Assembly (NCBI RefSeq): GCF_009720735.1
Contig: NZ_WNKU01000001.1
Location: 62,001-126,000 of the forward strand
Reading direction: 5' to 3'
DNA length: 64,000 bases
Source: Heliobacterium mobile
GTDB taxonomy: Bacteria; Bacillota; Desulfitobacteriia; Heliobacteriales; Heliobacteriaceae
In this document: piece by piece, positions 1 through 8,676 of the stretch
Layout: each line of letters opens with the position of its first letter
Position numbering within the stretch: position 1 is the stretch's first letter
Position numbers and translations under genes: made by a program
The notes under the pieces: generated by a model
Seen by the model: only the letters and a program-made list of their open reading frames with translations
What the model was told of the DNA's origin: nothing
Databases searched by the model: none

Positions 1-1
1 C

Positions 2-1969
2 AATGAGTTAGGTGCTTCTACCCGTACACGGGCTGGACAGCCTTTTCCCGGAATCATTGATCCTAAGTGTATCGATAAGGCGATGAATTTTATCACTGCC
101 TTGCGAACGCAAGAGAATGTATTCAATTGGGAACTGAATGTCCCTGTCGGCGATCAACTGTTTTTGCTTTTCTTCGCTGGTTTTGCCCATGATGGGCAGT
201 TATATATCGTTGGAGCCCGTTCACGAACGGCCATGACCCAACTCTACGAGGAGATCCTTGAAAAGACGAAACAGACACCGGTCTTGCGAACGACGATGAA
301 GGAACTAGCCAGTCAGGCAGGGAACCAGGCCGATTGGGATCGGGAACTGTATGATGAAGTGACCCGGCTGAACAACGAACTGGTAAATTTGCAGCGTATG
401 CTCGTCAAAAAGTTGGAGAAGAGCGAAGAGCGCCACCGCCTGCTGGCGGATAACTCTTCCGACTTGATCACCCGCCTTACACCGGAAAATGTCATCCTGT
501 ATGCTTCGCCCGTATGCCGGCACTTGCTGGGATACGAGCCGGAAGAGCTGATCGGACGCTCCGGCTACGAGTTTATACATCCAGATGACACAGAAAAGGT
601 GATCGACGCGTATAAGCGACTCGCTCATGCATCAGAGCCTTTGACCCTTCGCTATCAAATCCATCGCAAAGACGGCCAGTACATATGGTTTGAGACGAAA
701 AGCCGCCCTGTGTTCGATGGTGAAAAGGTGCAGGAGATCATCGCTGTATCCCGCGATATTACGGAACGAAAGCGGGAAGAAGTGGAACTGCAGACGGCGA
801 AGGAAGCAGCCGAGGCGGCCAACTCGGCTAAAAGCGCTTTTTTAGCTACGGTCAGTCATGAGATCCGGACACCGATGCACGGGATCATCGGGATGACAGA
901 CCTGCTCATGGAGACGCCATTAAATGCAGAACAGCAGGAATATACCAAGACGATCAGCGACCTGTCCCAGCAGTTATCGGCGATCATCAACGACATTTTA
1001 GATTTTTCAAAAATTGAAGCCGGTAAAATCGACTTAAATATCACCGAATTTCAAGTCCCTCTGGTAGTCGCTGAAATCGTCAATCTTTCTCGGTGTAAGC
1101 TGGATTCACAACGCTTTCAGTTTGTCGTTGATATCGCTGCAGATGTTCCTTCTACCGTGCGAGGCGACGATGTGCGTCTGCGTCAGGTCTTAACGAATCT
1201 CGTCAGCAATGCCGTCAAGTTCACCGAATCGGGGAAGGTAACTTTGCGAATCACCAAAGTGACGGCAGATAAACCGATCATACGGTTTGAGGTGATAGAT
1301 ACGGGAATTGGGATTCCCGAAGAGGTTCAGCCACGCTTGTTTCAGCCCTTTACCCAAGCAGATAGTTCGACAACCCGTAAATACGGAGGGACCGGTTTGG
1401 GGTTAGCGATCTCGAAACGTCTCGTGGAATTGATGGAAGGCCAGATCGGCTTTGACAGCAAACCTGGGCAAGGTTCGACCTTCTGGTTTACGGTCCCTTT
1501 GGAAGCCTCTCTCACAGTCAAGAAAAATGAGGAGCCCTCCACGATTCTTAAGAACCTGCCTGCACGAACACCGGCAGAGAAGATGATTTTGCTTGTCGAG
1601 GACAATCCAGTCAACCAGCGACTGGCCTTGTTGCAGTTAAAAAAATTCGGCATTCCGATCCATGCTGTCACCAACGGGCGGGAAGCCGTCGAAGCGATCA
1701 AGCAGAAAGCTTATACATTGGTGCTGATGGACTGTCAGATGCCGGAGATGGATGGCTTTGAAGCGACAGGGGCCATCCGGAAGATGGAGTCTGAGCAGGG
1801 GGTGCATACGCCTATCGTGGCTATGACAGCCCGGGCTATGCAGGGTGACCGGGAGGAATGCCTCGCTTGTGGTATGGATGACTACATCAGCAAGCCGATC
1901 AAGATGGAAGACCTTCGCCGGGTATTAGATCAGTGGTTTTCAACGATGCAATCGGATCGTACATCATAG
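2..1969 (+). CDS. Hybrid sensor histidine kinase/response regulator (5' truncated)
   Basis: The reading frame is open from the first bases of the window, so the gene starts upstream and the Met codon at 83 is probably internal. 655 codons are visible. Numbered from that Met, a short helical linker (about 95-125) leads to a PAS domain (about 120-235), then a HisKA domain with the phospho-acceptor His259 in [12 protein letters not shown] HATPase domain follows with NAVKFT, DTGIGIP and [11 protein letters not shown]-terminal receiver domain carries [10 protein letters not shown] and the likely phospho-acceptor Asp550 in [11 protein letters not shown], and ends with the conserved SKPI lysine. No membrane segment is visible in the part present. 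It probably passes phosphate from His to its own Asp and then to an unknown phosphotransfer partner. The signal sensed is not evident and no partner gene is adjacent. The family call is secure; the role is unknown. Confidence 0.93.
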   Translation, partial: NELGASTRTRAGQPFPGIIDPKCIDKAMNFITALRTQENVFNWELNVPVGDQLFLLFFAGFAHDGQLYIVGARSRTAMTQLYEEILEKTKQTPVLRTTMKELASQAGNQADWDRELYDEVTRLNNELVNLQRMLVKKLEKSEERHRLLADNSSDLITRLTPENVILYASPVCRHLLGYEPEELIGRSGYEFIHPDDTEKVIDAYKRLAHASEPLTLRYQIHRKDGQYIWFETKSRPVFDGEKVQEIIAVSRDITERKREEVELQTAKEAAEAANSAKSAFLATVSHEIRTPMHGIIGMTDLLMETPLNAEQQEYTKTISDLSQQLSAIINDILDFSKIEAGKIDLNITEFQVPLVVAEIVNLSRCKLDSQRFQFVVDIAADVPSTVRGDDVRLRQVLTNLVSNAVKFTESGKVTLRITKVTADKPIIRFEVIDTGIGIPEEVQPRLFQPFTQADSSTTRKYGGTGLGLAISKRLVELMEGQIGFDSKPGQGSTFWFTVPLEASLTVKKNEEPSTILKNLPARTPAEKMILLVEDNPVNQRLALLQLKKFGIPIHAVTNGREAVEAIKQKAYTLVLMDCQMPEMDGFEATGAIRKMESEQGVHTPIVAMTARAMQGDREECLACGMDDYISKPIKMEDLRRVLDQWFSTMQSDRTS

Positions 1970-2006
1970 AAGGCCCCCTTCCATGCGGAAAGAGGGCCTT
2001 CTATTT
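1967..2006. terminator. Bidirectional intrinsic terminator between convergent genes
   Basis: A GC-rich inverted repeat (AGAAGGCCC against GGGCCTTCT) overlaps the kinase stop codon. It lies between that gene and the oppositely oriented GH18 gene, so it can serve both. The U-tract is short on both strands. Confidence 0.7.
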
Positions 2007-2015
2007 CATATCATC

Positions 2016-3131
2016 TTATTTTAGCTTACTGTTGACGATGTCCCAAAAACTCTGATCCTCGAAGCCTAGACGCCAGATGCCGATACCGCCCAGCCCGTAT
2101 TGATTGACTAAGTCTAACTTGTAGGCTGTCGATTGGGCGTTTTCGTACCAGACTTGATGGCTTTGACCATAACTGTCGGTGTATGTAAACCAGGGACATT
2201 TGGCCGTGTCATCCCATTGGGGAGTGACGTTGTATTGGCTGAGCAGTTTCGGTACCGTCAAATATGTAACCGTCTTCGTGCTGGATCCATACCAGTCGTA
2301 TCCGTAGGTGGCGATTCCGAGCAGGATCTTTTCTTTCGGAATGACCGAGGTGGCGTATTGTACGGCTTTCGTCACGTAGCCGATCGAGGCGATCGGACCT
2401 GGTGTTCCTCCAAACCAGTGCTCATCATAGGTCATGATTTGTACGAAGTCTGCGCTTTGTCCGAGGGCGGTAAAGTCAAAGGCGCCGCCCCAGGAGGAGG
2501 TAGTGTCATTGTAGGTTTTACCGGGGACGGAGACGATGACCGTGTACCCAAGCGGACCGAGGGCACCTTTCATTTCCTTGATGAACTGGCTGTAGTTGGC
2601 CCGGTCAGTCCCCTTTACGTTTTCCAAATCCACGTTGACACCGTTGTATCCGTTGGCCGGAAGGATGGTTTTCAGGCGATTGATGACGTTTTGTCGAGCT
2701 GTGGCGCTTCCCAGCAGCGTTGATGCTGTTGTCTGGTCAAAGGCTCCGTTGATATAGTTGTGAATCAGGGCGTATGCCTTCATCGACTTGGATTTGGCCA
2801 AGGAAATTCCGTCTGCCGGTGCCGTTCCTGTCAAATTCCCTTGTCCATCGACTCGGTAGGTAAAAGTCGAAATGGCGTTAAAGTAGCTGCCATAGTTGGC
2901 GACAGAGTTGTAAGCCGTCTTATCGCCGCTGTAATCGACAGGATAGTAACCGAGAATCGTCTTGCCGGTGACGGTCGTCGGGGAGGTCGTTGTTGTCGTT
3001 CCTGATGGGGTCGTGGTGCCGGTCGTCGAAGTTGGCTTCGTAGTGACTTTTTTGGCCGCTAGAACAGGAAGAGGCAAGATGAAGAGGGACATGAGCAGCA
3101 GGGCCAGAAACAGACGAAGCTTTTTTGACAT
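2016..3131 (-). CDS. Secreted glycoside hydrolase family 18 protein (copy 1)
   Basis: 371 residues. An N-terminal signal peptide (a KK pair, a Leu-rich core and a VLAA end) is followed by a Thr/Ser/Pro-rich linker to about residue 60, then a GH18 barrel. The catalytic strand reads GVNVDLENV, with the Glu at the acid position, as in the YaaH/spore-cortex branch of GH18; MTYDEHW is the conserved late-strand motif. No LysM domain is visible. It probably binds or cleaves cell-wall glycan or chitin-like polymers outside the cell. The ATG at 3131 is chosen because AAAGGAG sits 9 nt upstream; a TTG at 3137 is only 3 nt from it. A close paralogue lies directly downstream in the window (3343-4443), suggesting tandem duplication. 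Confidence 0.88.
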   Translation of the reverse strand: MSKKLRLFLALLLMSLFILPLPVLAAKKVTTKPTSTTGTTTPSGTTTTTSPTTVTGKTILGYYPVDYSGDKTAYNSVANYGSYFNAISTFTYRVDGQGNLTGTAPADGISLAKSKSMKAYALIHNYINGAFDQTTASTLLGSATARQNVINRLKTILPANGYNGVNVDLENVKGTDRANYSQFIKEMKGALGPLGYTVIVSVPGKTYNDTTSSWGGAFDFTALGQSADFVQIMTYDEHWFGGTPGPIASIGYVTKAVQYATSVIPKEKILLGIATYGYDWYGSSTKTVTYLTVPKLLSQYNVTPQWDDTAKCPWFTYTDSYGQSHQVWYENAQSTAYKLDLVNQYGLGGIGIWRLGFEDQSFWDIVNSKLK

Positions 3132-3255
3132 AGTCAATTTCTCCTTTGATGATGTGTTATAGTGCTACGGATGCTTGTGCCTGTCTGCACATTTATTTTA
3201 GCATAGATAAAATTTTCTTACATCGGTCAAAGGTCCTAAAAAATTAATTATCAAT

Positions 3256-3287
3256 AAAAAACCACTCTGGACAGAGTGGTTTTTTTA
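3256..3287. terminator. Intrinsic terminator between the two GH18 genes
   Basis: ACCACTCT and AGAGTGGT are flanked by an A-run on the left and a T-run on the right, giving a bidirectional hairpin. It lies just past the stop codon of the second GH18 gene on the minus strand and before the promoter region of the first. Confidence 0.85.
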
Positions 3288-3342
3288 ATAAAGTACCGGT
3301 ATTTTGTTTAAAAAGAATGACAAATTTCAAGTCGGCTGTTGT

Positions 3343-4443
3343 TTATTTCAGCTTGGCGTCGACCATATCCCAAAAGCTCTTATCTTCAAAACCTAAGCGC
3401 CAAACGGCCACCCCGGCCAAATCGTATTGGTTGACTAAATCAAGTTTATAACCGGTGGAACGGGCATTTTCATACCATACGTCATGTTTTTGGCCTGACC
3501 CGTCCCAGTAAGTGAACCAGGGTGTTTTGGATGATTCATCCCACCATGAGGTGATGCCGAAGGTGGATAGGATCTGGGGAACGGAGTAGTAATCTACTGC
3601 TTTTGTCGTCTTACTGCTCCAGTCATAACCATAGGTGGCGATGCCTAAGAGGATTTTCTCTTTTGGGACGGCGGTCAATGTGTACCGGATCGCATGGTTT
3701 ACGTAATCGATAGAAGCGATCGGGCCTGCCTGTCCGCCGGGCCAGTGTTCGTCATAGGTCATGATCTGTACATAGTCAGCGGAATTCGCCAAGGCGGTGT
3801 AGTCAAAAGCGCCGCCCCAAGCAGAGGTTCGGTCGTCAAAGAGCTTTGCCGGTACGGAAACGATGACTTTATATCCTCTAGGGGATAGGGCGTTCTTCAG
3901 TTCTTGGATGAATTGGCTGTAGTTGGCCCGCTCGGAGGCTTTCACGCTCTCTATGTCTACGGTGACGCCGTCATATCCATTCGATTGTAAAATGTTTATC
4001 AATTGGTCGATCGCATTTTCGCGAGCCTGAGAACTGCCGAGGAATATGGAGGCTAACTGCTGATCGAAATTTCCGCTTTCATCGAGGTTATGGATCAGCG
4101 CATAGGTCTTGACCCCTTTGACTTTCGCTAATGCAAGACCGTCGGCAGGCGCTTCTCCGCTTAGGTTGCCTTGCTTGTCCACGCTGTAAGTAAAGGTGGA
4201 GATGGCATTAAAGGAATCGCCGTACGTGGCGAGTGAATTATAAGCCGCTTTGTCACCGTCATAATAGACCGGGTAATAGCCGAGGATGACTTTTTCGTTC
4301 CTATATTCCTGCAATTGGTGATTGTTTGTGTTGTAGATACCGAGGGCTTGAGAAACGTCAAAAAAATAGGCCCAAGATGAAGACGGATGCATGAAGAGGA
4401 GAAGAAGCAGGGAAAGCATCACAAGAGGTAGTTTCCGTTTCAC
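3343..4443 (-). CDS. Secreted glycoside hydrolase family 18 protein (copy 2)
   Basis: 366 residues. The protein has a signal peptide (KRK, then a long Leu core ending near SSSWA) and then a GH18 domain very similar to its neighbour: GYYPVYYDGDK, GVTVDIESV at the catalytic strand, MTYDEHW. The Glu is retained, but the strand differs from copy 1 (TVDIES against NVDLEN), so substrate preference may differ. The frame stays open to 4590, but that extension would run through a terminator hairpin at 4574-4601. A GTG at 4443 with AAAGGAAG about 11 nt upstream gives a proper signal peptide and is preferred. It has no Ser/Pro linker like that of copy 1. Likely a wall or spore glycan hydrolase; the substrate is unknown. 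Confidence 0.87.
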   Translation of the reverse strand: MKRKLPLVMLSLLLLLFMHPSSSWAYFFDVSQALGIYNTNNHQLQEYRNEKVILGYYPVYYDGDKAAYNSLATYGDSFNAISTFTYSVDKQGNLSGEAPADGLALAKVKGVKTYALIHNLDESGNFDQQLASIFLGSSQARENAIDQLINILQSNGYDGVTVDIESVKASERANYSQFIQELKNALSPRGYKVIVSVPAKLFDDRTSAWGGAFDYTALANSADYVQIMTYDEHWPGGQAGPIASIDYVNHAIRYTLTAVPKEKILLGIATYGYDWSSKTTKAVDYYSVPQILSTFGITSWWDESSKTPWFTYWDGSGQKHDVWYENARSTGYKLDLVNQYDLAGVAVWRLGFEDKSFWDMVDAKLK

Positions 4444-4573
4444 TGGTCCGTCCACTTCCTTTGGTTGATAAAAGTAGTGCGAAATCGAAGCATTATGTAG
4501 CATTGGCGGCCATGGAGATGGTTTAGTATTTTGCTCGTCTATCGTATCATGAAGCAAATCGATGAAGATAGTG

Positions 4574-4601
4574 AAAAAACCACCCAGCATTGGGTGGTTT
4601 T
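4574..4601 (-). terminator. Intrinsic terminator of the DUF2935 gene
   Basis: ACCACCCA and TGGGTGGT pair around a short loop with a T6 run on the minus strand. It begins at the stop codon of the minus-strand gene that ends at 4603. Confidence 0.88.
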
Positions 4602-4602
4602 T

Positions 4603-5409
4603 TCATTCGGAACGAGGTTGAGTCGGGTCGCATTCTGGTGGCTTGATCGTCGAAACTTGAGCCAGTTTGATTAAGTAATAGCATTCTTCCCGAATCATGT
4701 GATCCGGCGTCAATGGTGGAAAAATGCCAAGCACGGCTTTCGTTTTTCTTGACGCTTCCAATTGTGTAAGAAAGGCGCTGAAGGAGTTGATCTCTCGTTC
4801 CACTTGACGGTTGAGGTACTGCAGAGCAGGAAACTCTTTGACGCCTGCTCGCATGTAACCAGCCAGGTTGACGGCTTTTTTATAGAGGTTGTCGAACTGT
4901 CGTTCAAATATCAAGTTCGTGTCTATCAATGGCTTTTCCACTTCATCCAGTCCGGAGGCGAGGAAGGCGGCGTGTCCCGACGCGTCAGAGAGCCAGAGGA
5001 GGTGCAGGTGGGAGACCTGGACGGTAGGGCATTGTTTAGCCAGCAGGAAGCAGAGGATGCGCAAGTACTCTTCCACCTCGTTGACCATGTGGTTCAGCAT
5101 CGTCGGCGGAAGGTTCAGATCGATCTTATCGATGATGTGCCGGCGCAGGAGGTGAAGCTTGAAATTGCGGAGTTCCCGGGCTTGGTTGTAAGCCTGTTGA
5201 CCGAGTGCCATCAGGTCTGTCTCTGGTCCCGCCCGACGGGCTTCTTCCAGCAGTCGATCGAATTCAATGATGAAGAATTCGGCTCGCTGGATTTCGGCAG
5301 CCTCCTTCGGCGAAAGGGCGTTGAAGATAAAGCGGCTGTGGTCTCCCAGGATCTGCAGCCAAAAACGATGTTCAAAGAGGGCACTTTGTTCAAAACTAAC
5401 AGTCTCCAC
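4603..5409 (-). CDS. DUF2935 family protein, ferritin-like helical
   Basis: 268 residues, almost entirely helical, with two related halves of about 130 residues. Each half begins with an Glu/His-containing helix (EQSALFEHRFWLQILGDHSRF in the first, DTNLIFERQFDNLY in the second) and closes with a basic helix. This matches DUF2935 proteins common in spore-forming Firmicutes, which resemble ferritin-like four-helix bundles. Conserved Glu and His residues could bind metal, but the function is unknown. The GTG at 5409 has AAGGAGGGG 7 nt upstream, whereas the upstream ATG at 5436 has no usable ribosome site and would encode the Shine-Dalgarno itself. No signal peptide, so cytoplasmic or spore-associated. 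Single gene with its own terminator. Confidence 0.8.
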   Translation of the reverse strand: METVSFEQSALFEHRFWLQILGDHSRFIFNALSPKEAAEIQRAEFFIIEFDRLLEEARRAGPETDLMALGQQAYNQARELRNFKLHLLRRHIIDKIDLNLPPTMLNHMVNEVEEYLRILCFLLAKQCPTVQVSHLHLLWLSDASGHAAFLASGLDEVEKPLIDTNLIFERQFDNLYKKAVNLAGYMRAGVKEFPALQYLNRQVEREINSFSAFLTQLEASRKTKAVLGIFPPLTPDHMIREECYYLIKLAQVSTIKPPECDPTQPRSE

Positions 5410-5537
5410 AGATACCCCTCCTTGTGAATGAGTCAATCATTCTTTTGCCGATAAAATACTATGTCGTTGCCCGATAAAAAGAATAACTTCTCGCATAGAG
5501 GAGGGGGCTGGAGAGAATCTTAAAGAGAAGAAAGGGT

Positions 5538-5651
5538 ATGGGAATACTGTTTAGACATGAAAAGCAACTTGCTCTTTCCGCTGGAGGCAAGCACTTCGAT
5601 GTCTATCATCCCCATGCACCGAGCTTTCAGGAACCGGACCAAGCTCAATAA
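5538..5651 (+). CDS. Possible 37-codon small ORF
   Basis: Within the 336-bp gap between divergent genes (5410-5745) an ATG opens 37 codons. The product is MGILFRHEKQL..., rich in His and Pro (HFDVYHPHAPSFQEPD). A purine-rich stretch (GAGAAGAAAGG) precedes it but the AGG is very close to the ATG, so the ribosome site is poor. Nothing else recognisable lies in the gap. Offered only as a candidate. Confidence 0.2.
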   Translation: MGILFRHEKQLALSAGGKHFDVYHPHAPSFQEPDQAQ

Positions 5652-5745
5652 GGAGGCAAAGGCAACAACGGGGCCGAAGGTGAGAAGAATCATATTGTCT
5701 CATTACGCAAGGACTACTTAAGGGTAATAGGTGAGAGGAAAGAAA

Positions 5746-6852
5746 ATGAAAAAACTGCGTGTTGGGATCATCGGAGTCGGCATGGCTTTCGAACAACTTC
5801 ATTATCCAGCCTTTCAAGAGCTGAAGGATCGTTATGAGATCAAAGCGCTCTGTGATACGGTCAAAGATAAAGCGCAGTCTTGGGCCCGGCGTTTAGGCTT
5901 GAGTGAGCAGGATGTCTACACCGATTATCGCCCGATGGTGTTGCGGGACGATCTGGATGTGATCGATATCATGGTTCCGATCAGCTTGAACTACAAGGTC
6001 ACCGAAGATGTGGCCAAGGCGATTTCAGGAACCGCAAAAGGCATCATCTGTGAAAAACCCTTGGCACCTACCCTGGATCAGGCTGTCGCTCATGCCGAGC
6101 TTCCTCGAAAATACAATGTTCCCGTGCTCATCGCCGAAAACTATCGCTATAACGAAGAGATTGATAAAATTCGGGATTTGGTCAGGACAAAGCGCATCGG
6201 TGACGTGGTCTATTTCATGCAGAACCGAGTCGCTTGTTTTCCTTGTGAACTGAACCAACCGAATAAATTCCCCAATGCGGAATGGCGCCAGCACCCGGAC
6301 TACCCGGGCGGTGCGATCATGGACACCGGTGTCCACGATATGGCAGCGCTCCGGCACATCTTCGGTGCCGTCGATAAGCTCCATGCCTTCGGGGTTCCCT
6401 TGGAGTCCGATTATTCCCCGTACTCTGTGGTCTGTGTGAATATGCTCTTTAAGAACGGCGTTACAGGCCAATTTTCCTTCTTCTCGTCGGGAAAAGAGAT
6501 GCAGCGCCCTCTCATCGGACTGCGCATCTTTGGGACGAAGGGCATGATCTATCTGGAAGAGCGCGACTGCGGGACCATCAATGTAACCTACAACGATGGC
6601 CGTGCCGAGAAGATCATGTACCGTCCCCAACGAGGCTATTACAATGAATTGCTCAATTTCCACAAATTCATGACTGGCGAAGAGCCTATATCGGTTCCAC
6701 CGGAAATGGAGTATGGTGATACAAAGACCATCCTCGATATCCTCCGTTCAGCTCGGGAAGGGAATGTGGTGACTGTCGATGAGACAAGCGACTATTCCCC
6801 GGTCTACGGTGCCGGTCATTTGCAGGAACAGCAACCGACGACGATCATGTAA
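5746..6852 (+). CDS. Gfo/Idh/MocA family NAD(P)-dependent oxidoreductase
   Basis: 368 residues. The N-terminal Rossmann fold carries GIIGVGMAF, and the family signature EKP appears as CEKPLAP. The C-terminal alpha/beta domain has GGAIMDTGVHDMAALRHIFG, with Asp and His at the usual catalytic positions. Such enzymes oxidise or reduce sugar and inositol hydroxyl or keto groups with NAD(P), but the substrate cannot be read from sequence. The ATG at 5746 follows GAGAGG by 7 nt; a GTG at 5731 lies inside the ribosome site region and is rejected. It stands alone, divergent from the DUF2935 gene and convergent with the S41 protease. Confidence 0.9.
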   Translation: MKKLRVGIIGVGMAFEQLHYPAFQELKDRYEIKALCDTVKDKAQSWARRLGLSEQDVYTDYRPMVLRDDLDVIDIMVPISLNYKVTEDVAKAISGTAKGIICEKPLAPTLDQAVAHAELPRKYNVPVLIAENYRYNEEIDKIRDLVRTKRIGDVVYFMQNRVACFPCELNQPNKFPNAEWRQHPDYPGGAIMDTGVHDMAALRHIFGAVDKLHAFGVPLESDYSPYSVVCVNMLFKNGVTGQFSFFSSGKEMQRPLIGLRIFGTKGMIYLEERDCGTINVTYNDGRAEKIMYRPQRGYYNELLNFHKFMTGEEPISVPPEMEYGDTKTILDILRSAREGNVVTVDETSDYSPVYGAGHLQEQQPTTIM

Positions 6853-6854
6853 AA

Positions 6855-6894
6855 AAAGCCGCCCACCTTTTTCGGAGGTGGACGGCTTTCTCTT
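6855..6894. terminator. Bidirectional intrinsic terminator
   Basis: A 14-bp stem (AAAGCCGCCCACCT against AGGTGGACGGCTTT, one mismatch) lies between convergent genes. A run of seven Ts follows on the minus strand, so it is strongest for the S41 protease gene. On the plus strand the tail is TTTCTCTTT. Confidence 0.88.
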
Positions 6895-6964
6895 TACTTC
6901 AAGTGCGGTTGAACTACCGCAGGGTTCGTTGGGGCAGGGATCCGGTCTTTCTGCGATAGCCATC

Positions 6965-8434
6965 TTATACTTTGCGGACCCTAATCTCCCCCTTGGTGCC
7001 GTCGTATTCCACTCGGAAACCTAAAGACTCGCTCAATAGACGCAATGGGATCTGTGGTTGTTCATCTTGGACGATTAAGGGCTGAATCGTTTTGATAGGG
7101 CGGTCATTGAGCAGTACCTCGCCTCCGGCGATGGGGATGATCAACTGATTTCCGCCCATGGTGACGATGGCTCGTTTTTCTTTTTCCCTGTAGTCCACCG
7201 ATCCGCCGAGCGCCTCTCCAAGAAATTGTAAGGGTACATAAGCACGGTCGTCGACGATTTGAGGCGGCTTAAGCAGGGGGATTTCTTCGTCGTCAAGCCA
7301 GGCTGTCGGTTGGGCCAGCGATAGTTTTAGCGTTTGCTGGTGAGATGAAAGGAGGAGCTCTTTTGCTCGGATCAGTTGTAGTGGGTGGTATGTAACAGGT
7401 TGATCCGGTTGCAGACCGATCTTGTCCACCGGGTGGTCGAGAGCGGTGGTGTAGCGTGCGATGGTCATTTTCAAATATCCGCCCGAATCTAAGGGGAGGA
7501 TCGTCTGTACAGAGCCTTTGCCGTAAGTTTTTGTACCGACGAGAAGGGCATGAGCCCGATCCCGAAGGGCACCGGCCAGCAGTTCTGAGGCGCTGGCCGT
7601 GTTGTCATCGACGAGGACGACCATGGGAAGAGGTTTTTCGGATCCTTCTGTATAGTAGGTGGCCTTCTCGACCTTGCGGCCGGCGATGTGATAGAGAGGC
7701 CCTTCCGGCAGTATGTCGTCGCCGATGGCTTCGGCGGCTTGCACTTCACCGCCGCCGTTACCTCGCAAGTCGATGATCAGTTTGCTCATTCCGGAAGCTT
7801 GTAGTTTTTTGTAGGCACTATTAAATTCTTCGGCGGCCCGGTCACCGAAACTGTCGATGGATATGTAGCCGATCTGGTCGCCTAGCATCCGGCCTCCGAC
7901 TTGAGGAATATTGATCAATTGACGTTTTAGCTGCAGGGCCTCTTCCGTACTGCCTCCAACCCTTTGAACAACGAGACCGACGGTGGTGCCGACAGGGCCG
8001 CGAACTTTTTTGGCCACGTCCTCTGTCTTCATTCCCTTCGTTGACTCATTGTTTACTTTGATGATGACGTCGCCAGATTTTAAGCTGGCTTTTTCGGCGG
8101 GCGATCCAGGGAAGGTGTGATCGACGATAGGATAATCTTTTGTCTCTTTAATCACCATGCCTAACCCAGCGTAATTGAGGTTCAAGTCTTCGATCAGGGA
8201 TTTGTATTTCTCTGGGCTGAGGTAAATCGTATGGGGGTCATGGAGATTCTCGATCATTTTATCGATGGTCTGCTGTTGCAGCACCGAAGTGGACGGTTCA
8301 TCTACATAATAGGCCGATAAGAGCTGCCGTATTTCTGGCACAACGGAACTGTCCGATGCTGCTTGCGCTGAAAGTGGAAAAAGGGTCAGCGAGAGCAACA
8401 GAGAGATAGTGTATAAGGGCCTACAAGTTTTCAG
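6965..8434 (-). CDS. Exported C-terminal processing protease (PDZ-S41) with copper-amine-oxidase-like stalk domain
   Basis: 489 residues from the preferred start. Order: signal peptide ending SAQA, a helical region, a PDZ domain (about 80-160, AGLGMVIKE then GSPAEKASLKSGDVI), an S41 core with the Ser in DDNTASASELLAG and the Lys in GTKTYGKGSVQ, and a C-terminal domain with ILNDRPI-like repeats typical of copper amine oxidase N-domain stalks. It should cleave exported proteins at C-terminal tails outside the membrane. The first ordinary start codon is TTG at 8398, which has no ribosome site and gives a signal peptide without basic residues. A CTG at 8434 has AAAGGAG 9 nt upstream and gives MKTCRPLYTISLLLSL, a complete signal peptide. 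An in-frame TGA precedes it. The CTG start is therefore preferred. Confidence 0.88.
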   Translation of the reverse strand: MKTCRPLYTISLLLSLTLFPLSAQAASDSSVVPEIRQLLSAYYVDEPSTSVLQQQTIDKMIENLHDPHTIYLSPEKYKSLIEDLNLNYAGLGMVIKETKDYPIVDHTFPGSPAEKASLKSGDVIIKVNNESTKGMKTEDVAKKVRGPVGTTVGLVVQRVGGSTEEALQLKRQLINIPQVGGRMLGDQIGYISIDSFGDRAAEEFNSAYKKLQASGMSKLIIDLRGNGGGEVQAAEAIGDDILPEGPLYHIAGRKVEKATYYTEGSEKPLPMVVLVDDNTASASELLAGALRDRAHALLVGTKTYGKGSVQTILPLDSGGYLKMTIARYTTALDHPVDKIGLQPDQPVTYHPLQLIRAKELLLSSHQQTLKLSLAQPTAWLDDEEIPLLKPPQIVDDRAYVPLQFLGEALGGSVDYREKEKRAIVTMGGNQLIIPIAGGEVLLNDRPIKTIQPLIVQDEQPQIPLRLLSESLGFRVEYDGTKGEIRVRKV

Positions 8435-8548
8435 GAAAAGTCACTCCTTTGCAGTGGAACCTCAAATGGATTCATCCCTAAGCTAACACTAATTTAAAGC
8501 CAATCACAATGCAAGTGGAAGATTCCTTTGAACAGGTAAATTAACGGG

Positions 8549-8577
8549 TTGACAGAAACATACAGCCGTGATAAGGT
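8549..8577 (+). promoter_or_regulatory. Probable trp operon promoter
   Basis: A perfect TTGACA at 8549-8554 is followed after 17 nt by TAAGGT at 8572-8577, a weak -10. Transcription would begin near 8582-8586, right at the first triplet of the TRAP-like site. The weak -10 leaves the exact start uncertain. Confidence 0.5.
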
Positions 8578-8583
8578 GTCAAT

Positions 8584-8638
8584 GAGTTGAGAATTAGTGT
8601 AGTTGAGCGGAGTTTGAGTGGAGTCGAGCGGAGCATAG
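8584..8638 (+). promoter_or_regulatory. Predicted TRAP (MtrB) RNA-binding site of eleven GAG/UAG triplets
   Basis: Eleven NAG triplets begin at 8584, 8589, 8595, 8600, 8605, 8610, 8616, 8621, 8626, 8631 and 8636. Eight are GAG and three UAG. Spacers are 2 nt except two of 3 nt. Eleven triplets with 2-3 nt spacing is the arrangement bound by the 11-subunit tryptophan-activated TRAP ring of Bacillus. Location in the trpE leader, directly before a competing antiterminator/terminator pair, fits exactly. mtrB itself is not in this window. Confidence 0.82.
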
Positions 8639-8676
8639 GCGGTTTTTTCATGTTGAAGTATGGAAAGACCGGTCTA
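8636..8676 (+). promoter_or_regulatory. Predicted trp antiterminator hairpin
   Basis: The 5' arm 8636-8649 (UAGGC then GGUUUUUUC) pairs with 8662-8676 (GGAAAGACC then G, a bulged G, UCUA), loop 8650-8661. The outermost pairs use the eleventh TRAP triplet, UAG at 8636-8638. The 3' arm takes 8664-8676, which is the 5' arm of the terminator. TRAP bound to the triplets should therefore block this hairpin and favour termination. Confidence 0.7.

Noticed and set aside
2133..2723. 196-codon open frame on the plus strand
   Set aside because: Antisense to the GH18 gene, codon use is unlike that of real genes here and there is no ribosome site; it is a shadow frame.
4444..4590. N-terminal extension of the second GH18 protein to 415 residues
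   Set aside because: The extension runs through the terminator hairpin at 4574-4601, lacks a ribosome site and would bury the signal peptide. The GTG at 4443 is supported instead.
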